A stretch of DNA of 64,000 bases, taken from the NCBI GenBank assembly GCA_964017155.1, contig OZ024867.1:9689525-9753524 (forward strand). Reading direction: 5' to 3'. The notes beneath the pieces are model-generated. The model ran no database searches. It was not told the DNA's origin and saw nothing but the letters and a program-made list of their open reading frames with translations. This DNA comes from Oasisia sp. SBJ-2009 (Eukaryota > Annelida > Polychaeta > Sabellida > Siboglinidae). The position numbers and the translations under genes were made by a program. Numbering within the stretch: the stretch's first letter is position 1; every line of letters begins with the position of its first letter. Shown here piece after piece: positions 20,637 through 32,036 of this stretch.

Positions 20637-20996
20637 ATGGACCGAAGTAAACGGAATATTAGCCAACTAAACGTTAATATGCAGTCAATCTGTGCAAAGA
20701 AAATCAAATTTCAGCTCGTGATAGAGGACACAAAACCTGACGTCATAGTTGCATGTGAAACAGGGCTGAAGCCTGCCATCAGCTGCAGTGAATTCATACC
20801 ATCCACATATGACCCTCCTTTCAGGAAAGATCGGGCTGATGGCTATGGAGGGGTCATGACTCCTATCAAGACTGGACTAACTGCGGAACAGTTAATGATA
20901 CCGATGCCACGCGAGTTGGTTGCTGTAAAACTCAAAACCTCAACCATTGCTCTCATTGTAATTGGAATATTGATTCTCGTTTTTGCTGCAACAATG
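20637..20996 (+). pseudogene. LINE endonuclease (EEP) N-terminal fragment, copy 1 (locus S2)
   Basis: The frame contains NVNMQSICAKK, KPDVIVACETGLKP, SEFIPSTYDPPFRKDR and DGYGGVM, the N-terminal half of the apurinic-type endonuclease of Jockey/CR1-like LINEs, which nicks target DNA. ETWL reads ETGL here, and only copy 39245 keeps the Trp. The frame ends where it runs into ~30 bp shared with the four-TM gene (ctcgtttttgctgcaacaatgat) and then the 20-bp array, so the reverse transcriptase is missing. Confidence 0.8.
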
Positions 20997-22431
20997 ATGA
21001 TGGAGGATTGACATAGCTGATGGAGGATTGACACAGCTGATGGAGGATTGACACAGCTGATAGAGGATTGACCAGCCGATTGAGGATTGACACATCTGTT
21101 GAGGATTGACACATCTGATGGAGGATTGACATATCTGATGAAGGATTGACACAGCTGATGGAGGATTGACATATCTGATGAAGGATTGACACAGCTGATT
21201 GAGGATTGACACAGCTGATGGAGGATTGACACAGCTGTTGGAGGATTGACACAGCTCTTAGAGGATTGACAAAGCTGTTGGAGGATTGACACAGCTGTTG
21301 GAGGATTAACACAGCTGTTGGAGGATTGACACAGCTGTTGGAGGATTGACACAGCTGTTGGAGGATTGACACAGCTGATGGAGGATTGACACAGCTGTTG
21401 GAGGATTGACACAGCTGATGGAGGATTGACACAGCTGATGGAGGATTGACACAGCTGATAGAGGATTGACATAGCTGATGGAGGATTGACACAGCTGTTG
21501 GAGGATTGACACAGCTGATGGAGGATTGACACAGCTGTTGGAGGATTGACACAGCTGATGGAGGATTGACACAGCTGATGGAGGATTGACCAGAAGATTG
21601 AGGATTGACCAGCTGATGGGGGATTGACACAGCTGTTGGAGGATTGACACAGCTGTTGAGGATTGACACATCTGATGGAGGATTGGCACAGCTGTTGGAG
21701 GATTAACACAGCTGTTGGAGGATTGACACAGCTGTTGGAGGATTGACACAGCTGTTGAGGATTGACACATCTGATGGAGGATTGGCACAGCTGTTGGAGG
21801 ATTGACACAGCTGTTGAGGATTGACACATCTGATGGAGGATTGGCACAGCTGTTGGAGGATTAACACAGCTGTTGGAGGATTGACACAGCTGTTGCAGGA
21901 TTGACACAGCTGTTGAGGATTGACACATCTGATGGAGGATTGGCACAGCTGTTGGAGGATTAACACAGCTGTTGGAGGATTGACACAGCTGTTGGAGGAT
22001 TGACACAGCTGTTGGAGGATTGACACAGCTGTTGGAGGATTGACACAGCTGTTGGAGGATTGACACAGCTGATGGAGGATTGACACAGCTGTTGGAGGAT
22101 TGACACAGATGTTGGAGGATTGACACACATGTTGGAGGATTGACACAGCTGATGGAGGATTGGCACAGCTGTTGGAGGATTGACACAGCTGTTGGAGGAT
22201 TGACACAGCTGATGGAGGATTGACACAGCTGTTGGAGGATTGGCACAGCTGTTGGAGGATAGCCACAGCTGTTGGAGGATTGACACAGCTGTTGGAGGAT
22301 TGACACAGCTGTTGGAGGATTGACACAGCTGTTGGAGGATTGACACAGCTGTTGGAGGATTGACACAGCTGATGGAGGATTGACACAGCTGTTGGAGGAT
22401 TAACACAGCTGTTGGAGGATTGACACAGCTG
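20997..22431. repeat. 20-bp minisatellite, locus S2 (~72 units)
   Basis: Mixes CTGTTGG, CTGATGG and CTCTTAG variants. Occasional 19-bp units (ctgttgaggattgacacat) at ~21660, 21760, 21818 and 21917 mark a higher-order pattern spaced 99, 59 and 99 bp. Confidence 0.99.
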
Positions 22432-22665
22432 TTGGAAGTCTGGCAATTAGCTACGAAGCAAAGATCAAAGGAAATGTTCCAAATGCATAGAAGGATGCTC
22501 TGACGGAAAAGTTCTACGATTGGGACAATTCCTCAGACTACAGCTTACACTACTATGGACCTGCACTATACCCGTGCGCGGCGGCGATAATCATCCAAAC
22601 AAGTGTTGCTCTTGTCATGTTGTACAGTCAACAACAACTGCGACACTTGTTCACAGTGGACTGAT
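22432..22665 (+). pseudogene. Four-TM-like protein, C-terminal part (S2, type II flank)
   Basis: Reads LAISYEAKIKGNVPNA, TAG, then FYDWDNSSDYSLHYYG and CAAAIIIQTSVALVMLY, a clean hydrophobic segment, ending at QQLRHLFTVD and TGA. Here the codon that is TGA in type I is CAA, so this frame looks like the genuine one. Differences from type I in this part fall largely at third codon positions. Confidence 0.5.
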
Positions 22666-22669
22666 AAAG

Positions 22670-24464
22670 TATGGGCTGGCATAGTGGAACGTTCCCAAGC
22701 CCGTCTTAACAGAAAACGACACCGTCTGAGAGACGCAGGCGTCTGACAACCCATCAACAACGCTGAAGTCCGCGCTGAGAGACGCCTACAGTCACAAGTG
22801 GGCTCACCTACAGACATGTGCCATATCTAGCGACAGCTTTCTTGGGTTCGTTCCAGTGCCATCCCCTGATATAGTCCAGGACCGTAACCGTGAGTCCATG
22901 TTGGAAGAAACTGTTCACCTTCTCCGCGAACAGCAGGTATTACCAACCGTCTTAAATAGTGTGACTATTAAAACTATTAAATTAATGTCACTGTCAGTTT
23001 ATATGAATGTTTTGCTCACAAGATGGCACTACCATAGAATTGATTTCCCACTGATACATGAATGGTGATCATGGACCAAAACCCACCAGGTTTTTGTGCA
23101 GGATCAAATTGTTTGCGGTCCAAATAATCCTCGATGTTTTCAGTTTACATGCCCATGTGTATGCACACGCACACGCAAACAAGCTTGGGCAAAATTAACC
23201 TCAATTAGTAGCATTCTCTACCACCTTGCCCATAATTTGTCTAGGGGATTGCTGCACATAAAGCAATATTGTGTGACATAAGGTGCATTCACACTGTTCA
23301 ATCTGGGTCAAAATGTTGAAAGCATTTGGTTGAAGAGACCAAATTGCCTAGCGTGAACACGGGATTGAAAGCAAGCAGCGTCTAATTTGACAGTTGCTTT
23401 CGACGTTGAAAGGAATACAACATGTTCTATCTTTTTTCAAGATTGCTTTCAACCAGCCTCTTTTTGAATTAAGTGGACCAATCAAAATCACGCAGTTCCA
23501 ATGATTATGAAGTTACGCAATGAGCATCAAATTTGGCACACTGTTTTGGATATTGGCAAGTAAACATTAGGACATACAGTTTGCAACATTGAGGATGTAA
23601 TGTTAATGTGCAATATTCCAGTGAATCACTGTTTGTGATTTGTTGATTCATTCTGAATTTTCTTTGTAGTGAAAGTTTGAACAATAAAAGTATTAATATA
23701 CTATTAGTATTATGTTTCTTCATTTCTAGATGTTAGAGGTATTTCATTTCAGAATGCAGTGAAGCTTCCAAATATTCTGTTTACTAGGAAGCACGTTTTT
23801 AATTCAGAAGCTCCCAGTTTATTTAAATATAAATAATAAAATAAATCTGATTTAAGTTAAAAAATACGCTTTAAATAATAAATCCCCTTTTTTATTAATA
23901 AAAAAATCCCCTTTTTTATTAATTAAAATATCCCAATTTTTAAAAACCCTGACCACTGGGATATAAAATTTCACTAAAATGTGAAACAAGTATTTAGCTA
24001 GCTAGTGACACCAACATATTTTCTTTTTAAATTGTACTTATTGGTGTGCAATCATATGTGAAAAAAAGAAAACGTAACAACTTTATAAGCTTGACAAATA
24101 CTGCAAATGCAGCAAGTAAAACCAAATGTCACACGTAATGATCAATACTGGATTTCAGTAAAGGTTTTGATGTTTTTTAACCTAGGATTACCCTCGAAGA
24201 ATTCGACCCATGCTGGACAACCTACAGCAATGAAGCAAAAGAAACTAAAGTTACGAAAGAAACATGAATACCAGATGCAATACTCAGGTAATGTTCACAG
24301 GGTAGTAGCCAGGCTAAGCCAGCAGTTGCTTCTATAAGTGATGGGTTTGTTTTACATCCAACTTACCCTTGGAGTTTAATTGGCTCATTCTGAAGGCCCC
24401 AAAACTGGTATTTTTTTTTTATATAAACTAAACAATTGTAGCTATTGTCACATAGCCTTAATAA
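22670..24464. other. Spacer E (AT-rich), no confirmed gene
   Basis: Holds the insertion-free site tctagcgacagctttcttggg (22827-22847), a TTGAA-rich region, and an AT-rich tract with CCCCTTTTTTATTAAT repeats. A possible exon (LEEFDPCWTTYCNEAKETK) precedes a gtaatg donor at ~24287. Recurs at 30930-31810, 47400-48584 and 60080-61310. Confidence 0.5.
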
Positions 24465-24467
24465 TGA

Positions 24468-24974
24468 TAGTCCAGTTCACTATGTCACGAATAATCGTTT
24501 CGTTCAAATTTTTGGGAGATTTGCAAAGCTATACATTTTTGGAAAGTTTAGAACCTCCTGAACCTGAAAAGTAATGTTTACATTTTTTCTAAACACTCTA
24601 GGGCAGCCATCTTGGAATTTCAAAATGGCGACTATTTTTTTCTAACATTTTGCAATATCTCGGCTTCTAAGCATCTTAGGCTTTTGATTTTGGTGTCTAA
24701 ACATACATTTTTCGAGACAAGGAATCTAATGGGACAACTTATAATGAGCTATATATAATGCATGACACTATTTTGGAAATTTTGGAAAAAATACATAAAT
24801 TCTAAGTAACAATATGAGGCTCAAACGTAAATATTAGCCAACTTTTCGAGCATTGAAAATAGTCTAGTTATTAAAATCATTGTTGTCTAGTCTAATGATT
24901 ACATGTATTATTAAAATCATTGTTGTCTAGAATCCAGTGTCCCATTGTTGTTGTTTCAGGCTCTGAGAGACATG
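24468..24974. repeat. Left long terminal inverted repeat
   Basis: Reverse complement matches 26637-27139 over most of its length, including cagccatcttggaatttcaaaatggcg, attagccaacttttcgagcattg and the tccattgttgttgtttcag segment. It ends at the ATG of the enclosed gene. Confidence 0.85.
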
Positions 24975-26618
24975 GAGTCGACCACGAATGAGGTCCCCAA
25001 ACTTACTGGTGGACGGCCGTGCCAAACCACTGACTATAAACTGTGTGTTGTGTGTCAAAAAGAAGCCGAACCTTTAGTGCTGCATCCAAGATTAACGTCA
25101 TACCACAACCTCATAGAGACAGTGAAGGAGCGAGCCAGCTTGCATGATACCGATTGTGTTCCAGTGCAGAAACGGCTTAAAGACTGCACAGCAGAAACAC
25201 TGCAAAGAGAGAATGCTGCTTGGCATCGTACTTGCTAGGATGACGAACACAGTCCAGAGAGAGCGTGCAAGAGACCGACAGCAACACTCCATGTCTACTG
25301 GGTCACACACTCCCAGGGTGAAAGGTCGCAGATCAAGAAGTGCTGAAGACGTGAATAATGTGACTGGCTCAGCTGCACCATATACCCGATCATCAACACG
25401 ACCTTTGAACAAGGACATGTGTTTCTTTTGCCAGACAGACAATGACCAGAAACTCTTCAGTGTCAGAACAGGGAATGCCGGACAATCACCAAAGCAAGCA
25501 GTGCAAGCGTCTTCAGGTCCAGAACTGAAAACTAGATACAGTACTTGCATTGCTGATGGTGATGCCCATGCTATGGATATCTAGTATCACAAGGCTTGCT
25601 GGACCAAACACGTGTTCCACGTTCTGCGGGATGACACCAACCAAGCACCCAAGACAAAACAAAGTCCCACACAAGGATCCAGCTTCGTTGAACTGCTGAA
25701 CATCATAGGTACACAGACCAGAGATGGAGCATACCTCTCAATCCAAGACATCGAGAACACATATGTCAGCATGCTACATTTGGGTGGAACAGAGGACCTG
25801 GAAAATCATTCACCTGCCTTCACCAGGCAATGGTTGAAAGACAGAATCCTTTCTGAATTACCACACGTAACATCAGTCCGACAGAGAAACATGCGAAGTC
25901 TTGTACTGTCCAGAGGCCTGTGATGCAGACATGCTCCAGACTGCTATCAGAACTGCAGATGACACTGAAAGCATGAAAAACCTCTACCAATCAGCCAGAC
26001 TCCTTCGCCAACGAATTGAGCAGTTCACCAAGACAGTGAAGACGTCCAGTTCCATAGTAGTAACCAGTACCCTGGATGATGTACCGGTGGAACTGTATAC
26101 CATGATCCGCTGGATAATGGCGGGACCTGCAGACAAACTGCAAACAGAAGTGCGGACAACTATTGTTGACAGGGGTGCACTAACCCTGATCTAAAACCTG
26201 ATGTTTGGTTTCAAATCCAAGTCACGTGCAAACCGAGTGACGAGGGTGCTGGATTCCGGTCTCAACACGCTAGGGAAAACCCCCAAGTACTGGGATTGAC
26301 CCTGACCATCCTTCATGAGACAAGAAACTTGTGAATCTCCTCAATGCACAGGGTCACTGTGCGTCCTACAGCCATGCCCTCATCGTGGAAACAGCCCTTG
26401 CCAATGCTGCAGTGGAGAACACAAAGCAGTGCCAGGGGCTGTATGTGCCACCTTTCTTGAAGAAGGGCCCGTTTATGTTCTTTCCCTCAGACAACACAGA
26501 CTTTGCTGAGGACACTGCTGATGGCAAGGGTACAACACATGGGACAGTCACTGCCATCTACCAGAAGGCTGATGCACCTGGTGAACCAATCACACCCCCC
26601 CTCTCTACGCATTGGTGA
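24972..26618 (+). pseudogene. Multi-zinc-motif gene of unrecognised function inside the long-TIR element, copy 1
   Basis: Follows a good splice acceptor (ttgttgtttcag). Motifs in order: LCVVCQKEAEPLVL, ENAAWHRTC, MCFFCQTDNDQKL, GDAHAMDI then a stop then YHKACW, SFVELLNIIGT, YTMIRWIMAGP, MFGFKSKSRA, and DNTDFAEDTADGKGTTHGTVTAIYQ. I know this architecture as an abundant unnamed repeat-associated family in invertebrates; CxxC/HxxC pairs suggest zinc binding, but no catalytic role is established. Breaks: TAG after WHRTC, frameshift near 25240, TAG 25582-25584, frameshift near 25900, TAA at ~26192, then further frame changes. Confidence 0.55.
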
Positions 26619-26636
26619 CACAAAGTCAAAGAGTCT

Positions 26637-27139
26637 CCATGTCTCTCTGAAACAACAACAATGGGACACTGGATTCTAGACAACAATGACTTTAATAATA
26701 CATGTAATTATTAGACTAGACAACAATGATTTTAATAACTAGACTATTTTCAATGTTCGAAAAGTTGGCTAATATTTACCATTTGAGCCTCAGGTTGTTA
26801 CTTAGAATTTATGTATTTTTTCCAAAATTTCCAAAATAGTGTCATGCATTATATATATCTTATTATAAGTTGTCCCATTAGATTCCTTGTCTGTGAAAAT
26901 GTATGTTTAGACACCAAAATCAAAAGCCTAAGATGCTTAGAAGCCGAGATATTGCAACATGTGAGCAAAAAATAGTCACCATTTGGGAAATCCAAGATGG
27001 CCGCCATAGTGTTTAGAAAAAATGTAAACATTACTTTTCAGGTTCAGTAGGTCGTAATCTTTCCAAAAATGTATAGTTTTGCAAATCTCCAAAAAATGTG
27101 AACGAAAAGTTTAATCTGTACATAGTGAACTAGACTAGA
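26637..27139. repeat. Right inner long terminal inverted repeat
   Basis: Starts at ccatgtctctctgaaacaac and runs to catagtgaactagactag, the inverse of the left end with a few changes. Followed by a ~75-bp spacer and a second, partial copy at 27216-27450. Confidence 0.85.
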
Positions 27140-27654
27140 AGTACATTTTGGTCATTTGTTTAGTAAACATTGTGATTTATGCTGTCTTGCATTAAATGTA
27201 GTGCATTGAAAGTTGTGTCATTAGATTCCTTGTCTCTGAAAAATGTATATTTAGACACCAAAATCAGAGATATTGCAAAATGTGAGCAAAAAATAGTCGC
27301 CATTTTGAAAATCCAAGATGGCCACCATAGAGTGTTTAGAAATCATGTAAACATTACTTTTCAGGTTCAGTAGGTCGTAATCTTTCCAAAAATGTATAGT
27401 TTTGCAAATCTCAAAAAAATTTGAATGAAATTACACAAGGAACTGGACTATGAGTTTAAATTATGTCACGTGTGTATTTTAGTCCATTTCACATCATAAA
27501 ACACATTTCAAGTTTCTCAACTGGCTTAACAGTTAACATCCATGTGTCCACCAAAAATGTGTGACTGGCAAAGATGTTATCCTACATCAGACCCTGATCC
27601 TGCATAAAGCCCTGAACTAAGGTATACAGTTGATTATACGCAATTAAATGTGTA

Positions 27655-28260
27655 AACTATTAAAGACACTTTTCCACTGCCTTTGATCAAAGAATGTACC
27701 GATAACTTGGCAGATAACCTGTGGTTTCACACACTACACCCTGCAAGTGGCTATTGGCAAATCATGGTAGATGAACACGACAGTCACAAAACAGTGTTCC
27801 TTATCAAATACAGTCTCTTTGAACATATCAGAATGGCCTAGGGGTTATGCAAAGCACCTGCCACATTCCAAACGGTTAAGAATCTTGTCCTACTCTCGCA
27901 TGCAACAAGGTACTGGTATACTTAGATGACGTAATTGTATTAGGAAGGAGCTTTGAGGCGTCCCTCGAAAACTTGGAAGTCATTCTCTAGAGATTTGAGC
28001 CGAACAGTTTAAAACTGAAACCAAAGAAATGTTACTAGTTTAGCAGAGATTTGCCTCCTTGGATGTATAGTGACCCACGAGGGTGTTTCCATCACTAATG
28101 CCCATATCATGAGTGTACTAAACTAGCCACAACCAAGGAATGCATTGCAAGTGAGTAAGTTCACAACTACATGGGGAATTTATTCAGGGATTATCTGAAA
28201 AAACGAAATATTGAAGAAACCAAAAGAACCATTTGAATGGACTGATTCGTGTGAAACCAA
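27655..28260 (+). pseudogene. Ty3/gypsy RT remnant, copy 2, with RT-RNaseH linker
   Basis: Contains SGYWQIMVDEHDSHKTVF and HIRMA, with TAG where Gln is expected, then a degraded YLDD region in which gtatacttagatgac encodes YLDD. It extends further than copy 1, to LATTKECIASE, NYMGNLF and KEPFEWTDSCETK readable across frames, as in the linker after a gypsy RT. Confidence 0.8.
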
Positions 28261-28591
28261 ATCTAGGTATGAGATTAGATTTCATATTGATCTTTACGCG
28301 AGTTGGCAGCACTACTGATACTGGAGTAGAAAGGAAGATCGACTGAAACCAGTTCAAGGTCCATATGTTAAATAGGCATCGAATATGAATAGCCAATCAG
28401 CGGACGGCAGACGTATGCGCGAACTTTTGCAGCATACAAAGAAACCAGACCTTTAACACTGTCAGTTAATATCTGCGCTTTATTTGCGCTTAAGTGTTTC
28501 ACGTTCACGACTGAGTCAGCTCCGTGGGGACAGTCAACGCAGTATTGAGTATACTTCATTATTGTTTAATAGTTGACCATGTTCTTATATT

Positions 28592-28789
28592 GAATATATT
28601 GTTCATGGCTCCAATAATGGTTTATTGTAGTATAATTTAACTTACTTTGGAGCTTAATTGTCGAAGATGAGTGAACAAGGCTCGTAGATGACGGGTCGAA
28701 ACGTCGCACTCATCTTCGACAATTAACCTCCAAGGTAAGTTAAATTATACTACAATAAACCATTCTTGGAGCCATGAACAATATATTCA
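28592..28789. repeat. ~82-bp-arm inverted repeat at the 5' end of the Penelope remnant
   Basis: Left arm 28592-28673 and right arm 28707-28789 are near-perfect reverse complements (tgaatatattgttcatggct... / ...agccatgaacaatatattca). The 33-nt loop contains gatgacgggtcgaaacgtcg. Penelope-like elements carry repeated pseudo-LTRs; inverted junctions are known for them. Confidence 0.9.
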
Positions 28790-28848
28790 ATATCGTTCTT
28801 CGATAACATGGACGAGAGGTCTTAAAACTACTCAGATCGGCAATTACG

Positions 28849-30110
28849 ATGGTAAGAAAGGTCGCCCGATGGGAAAATCACAAACGATTTAATGTAAGAT
28901 GCAGTCGATATAAAATCACCCCGTCAAACATAAGCATGACTACGAACGTAACTGGCGTAAGAGCACAGCACATCGTAAAGAAAGCAGAATTACAACTTCT
29001 CGGAGTACGCATACTGCAGTGTACAGACACGATTAAGAAACTGAACGAAACCCTAACAACAGATAAACAACAGCTGGAGGCCGTCTTGAACAGTGACGAT
29101 ATGGCGGAAATGGAACGGTTCCTCATGGCTGCGCAGAGACACACATTTGAGGAAACTAGATCACGACAACAAAGTATGTTCGAGAGACTTTACAACAAAT
29201 CTCAAATAAGAAAGAAGTGACAGACACCGACATAGACACTAACAGGTGGGTAATGAACCTGAGCGATCGGCAGATCAGTGATGAAAAACAATCTATACTT
29301 AGTAAAGGTTTAAACTTTGCCATTACTTCGACTACCCTCCCGGTCGAAGAAATCATAGTCAGTACTGAGGTAGTCGTGAAATATATGACAGAGACCACGG
29401 CAGAAGAACTCAGAGGGGAGGTTGTACGTACCATCAAACGAGCTAAACTCCTGAAATCAGTAAGGGGGAGAGGGTAGCTCTACAGGCACTGAAAAAAGAC
29501 AATTCCATCATCATACTCCCTGCAGACAAAGGTAGAGCCACGGTAATCATGTATACTACCGAATATAGAGAAAACGACCGACACAGTGGGGGATATGAAC
29601 ACATACACCAGACTTAGCAAAGACCCCATACATAAGTATAAGAACAGAATGATCAACATCCTAAGGTAGAGGAAGAGAAATTGGATCCATCTCAGACAAA
29701 CTCTACTGGAAGCTATGCCCAGAGTCGGAAGAACACCCAAAATTGTATGGGACACCTAAGATACACAAAAACAACAAACCCCTTAGGTGTATAGTATCCA
29801 GTTGTGGCAGTATTACATACAATGCAGCCAAATACCTGGCTAGCATACTCATCCCCATTGTGGGTAAGAACTGTCACAGCATCAAACATACCAAGTAACT
29901 AGTGAACAAGCTAAGAGGCCTGGAAATACCACCTGCACGCAAACTTGTGTCATATGATGTCACAGCACTCTTCACCATTGTTCCAGTGGATAAGGCACTG
30001 GAAGTCATCACAGAGAGACTACATGAAGATGACACCCTAACCAGCCGCACGGAAATGACAATCCCACAGAAAGTTGAGCTCCTCGACTTCTGTCTGAATA
30101 CTTAGAACTG
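28849..30110 (+). pseudogene. Penelope-like element reverse transcriptase, copy 1
   Basis: N-terminal domain at 28849-29220 (WENHKRF..., AELQLLGVRI). The frame slips by -1 at the GTGA overlap 29217-29220 into NRWVMNLSDRQISDEKQSIL, then by +1 near 29463 into VALQALKKDNSIIILPADKGRATVIM. Beyond several stops come KLYGTPKIHKNNKPLRCIVSS and KLVSYDVTALFTIVPVDKAL, signature blocks of Penelope RTs. It ends at FCLNT (30104), before the YADD block. No GIY-YIG endonuclease is present. 3'-truncated at the junction with the four-TM gene. Confidence 0.85.
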
Positions 30111-30184
30111 GCTACATCTTTTTTTAGGTAATAGCATCAGCCTTGGATTCCAGAGGGCACAGTTGTAATATGCCGTGACTAAAC

Positions 30185-30512
30185 ATGGGCGACAACGAGG
30201 AAGAAGAACACACCGGAACAATCTCACATGTGACACAGTGTGGACGTCAGGGGCTTAATTGCGAGATGATATACCTGGGATGTTTCTGTGGTGGAGCCAG
30301 AGGTTTGCTTGAGGTGTTTATGTTGCACTACATTGATGGCATAGAACACCTCAGCAGTGTCGGGTCCATCCAAGTGAAGCGATGATATCCATGTTGTTAA
30401 TTGGCGCCTTCTTTCTCATCATTTGCCTTGTGTGCATACATTACATGGTTGACAAAAAGACAAAGCGCAGTATCATAGCAATGATGCTTGTTTTCGCTGC
30501 AACAATGATCAT
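30185..30512 (+). pseudogene. Four-TM-like protein, N-terminal part (S3)
   Basis: Variant MGDNEEEEHTGTISHV, with TGA after SIQVKR because one base is missing compared with S1. Downstream codons for the second and third hydrophobic segments remain in another frame up to the 20-bp array. Preceded by the Penelope remnant rather than gypsy, as at S7. Confidence 0.45.
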
Positions 30513-30668
30513 TGACACAGCTGTTGGGGGATTGACACAGCTGTTGGAGGATTGACACAGCTGTTAGAGGATTCACACAGCTGTTGGAGGCTTGACACGA
30601 CACAGCTGTTGGAGAATTGACACAGCTGTTGGGGGATTGACACAGCTGTTGGAGGATTGACACAGCTA
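30513..30668. repeat. 20-bp minisatellite, locus S3 (short, ~8 units)
   Basis: Few units, several irregular (one with a GACACGACACAG extension at ~30596). It ends abruptly at cacagctaccacccc without the usual right flank. Confidence 0.97.
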
Positions 30669-30694
30669 CCACCCCGGAATAAAGTCAGTTTGTT

Positions 30695-30784
30695 GTCAAG
30701 CACTGCCAGACCAGTTACAACACACACACCACACACACCACACCCAAACACACGCACGCACGCACGCACACACACACACGCACG

Positions 30785-30821
<37 letters not shown>

Positions 30822-30853
30822 TCAGTCAGTGGTTAATTGTAGCAGTGCTTGAC
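30695..30853. repeat. CA/GCACGC microsatellite between 12-bp inverted repeats
   Basis: gtcaagcactgc (30695-30706) and gcagtgcttgac (30842-30853) bracket a CA and GCAC repeat (30718-30820). This segment replaces the standard right flank of the satellite. Confidence 0.85.
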
Positions 30854-30929
30854 TGGTGTTGAACAGCAACAAGCAATGTTTGTAGACACTTGCGAGTGTG
30901 ACTTTTTGAGTTATGCAGTCTGCTTACCA

Positions 30930-31813
30930 GTCAAATTTGGCACACTGTTTTGGATATTGGCAAGTAAACATGAGGACATACAGTTTGCAACATTGAGGAT
31001 GTAATGTTAATGTGCAATATTCCAGTGAATCACTGTTTGTGATTTGTTGATTCATTCTGAATTTTCTTTGTAGTGAAAGTTTGTTCAATAAAAGTATTAA
31101 TATACTATTAGTATTATGTTTCCTCATTTCTAGATGTTAGAGGTATTTCATTTCAGAATGCGGTGAAGCTTCCAAATCTTCTGTTTACAAGGAAACAAGT
31201 TTTTAATTCAGAAGCTCCCAGTTTATTTAAATATAAAAAATTAAATTAATCTGATTTAAGTTAAAAAATACGCTTTAAAGAATAAATGCCCTTTTTTATT
31301 AATAAAAAATCCCAATTTTTTTAAACCCTGACCACTGGGATAGAAAACATCACTAAAATGTGAAACAAGTATTTAGCTTGTGACACCAACAGATTTTCTT
31401 TTTAAATTGTACTTATTGGTGTGTAAAAAAGTTACAACTTTATAAGCTTGACAAATACTGCAAAGCAGCAGGTAAAACCAAATGTCACATGAATACTGGA
31501 TTTCAGTAAAGGTTTGGATGTTTTTTAACCTAGGATTACCCTCGAAGAATTCGACCCATGCTGGACAACCTACTGCAATGAAGCAAAAGAAACGAAATTT
31601 AAGAAAGAAACATGAATACCAGATGCAATACTCAGGTAATGTTCACAGGGTAGTAGCCAGGCTAAGCCAGCAGTTGGTTCTATAAGTGATGGTTTTTTTT
31701 TACATCCAACTTACCCTTGGTGTTTAATTGGCTCATTCTGAAGGCCCTAAAACTGGTATTTTTTTTATAAAAACTAAACAATTGTAGCTATTGTCACATA
31801 GCCTTAATAATGA
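30930..31813. other. Spacer E copy without the long-TIR element (empty site)
   Basis: Matches 23525-24464 and then continues at ccttaataaTGAgttaacatgatgtcac, directly joining sequence equivalent to 27454 onwards. The site at 31811-31813 is therefore the uninterrupted target of the element at 24468-27450. No gene supported. Confidence 0.8.
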
Positions 31814-32036
31814 GTTAACATGATGTCACATGTGTATTTTAGTCCATTTCACGTCATAAAACACATTTCAAGTTTCTCAACTGGCTTAGCAGTTAACATC
31901 CATGTGTCCACCAAAAATGTGTGACTGGCAAAAATGTTATCCTACCTAAGGCCCTAATCCTGCATAAAGCTTTGAACTAAGGTATACAGTTGATTATAAG
32001 CAATTACATGTGTAAACTATTAAAGACACTGTTTTT
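31814..32036. other. Gypsy 5' flank fragment
   Basis: Equivalent to 27454-27670, ending in attaaagacactg just before the RT blocks. A T-rich join (gtttttttgt) then leads to the second pogo fragment. No coding sequence of its own. Confidence 0.7.

Larger units (their letters stand above)
24468..27450. mobile_element. Long-TIR DNA transposon, copy 1 (2983 bp)
   Basis: Ends are TAGTCCAGTTC and GAACTGGACTA, flanked by TGA on both sides (24465-24467, 27451-27453). The uninterrupted site is present at 31811-31813 with one TGA. Internal inverted repeats of about 500 bp (24468-24974 and 26637-27139) enclose one broken gene. A second partial right repeat (27216-27450) makes the outer end. TSD length is ambiguous (1-3 bp) because the ends are partly palindromic with the target. 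Confidence 0.75.

Noticed and set aside
20843..22366. Minus-strand frame of 507 codons, and similar frames at all satellite loci
   Set aside because: Made entirely of the 20-bp unit read on a strand without stops. All three frames give the same peptide cycle, so openness is not evidence of a gene.
28674..28720. Hammerhead ribozyme in the Penelope hairpin loop (gatgacgggtcgaaacgtc)
   Set aside because: It resembles the core, and Penelope elements can carry hammerheads, but two bases of the CUGANGA box differ and there is no room for stem III between GAAA and GUC.
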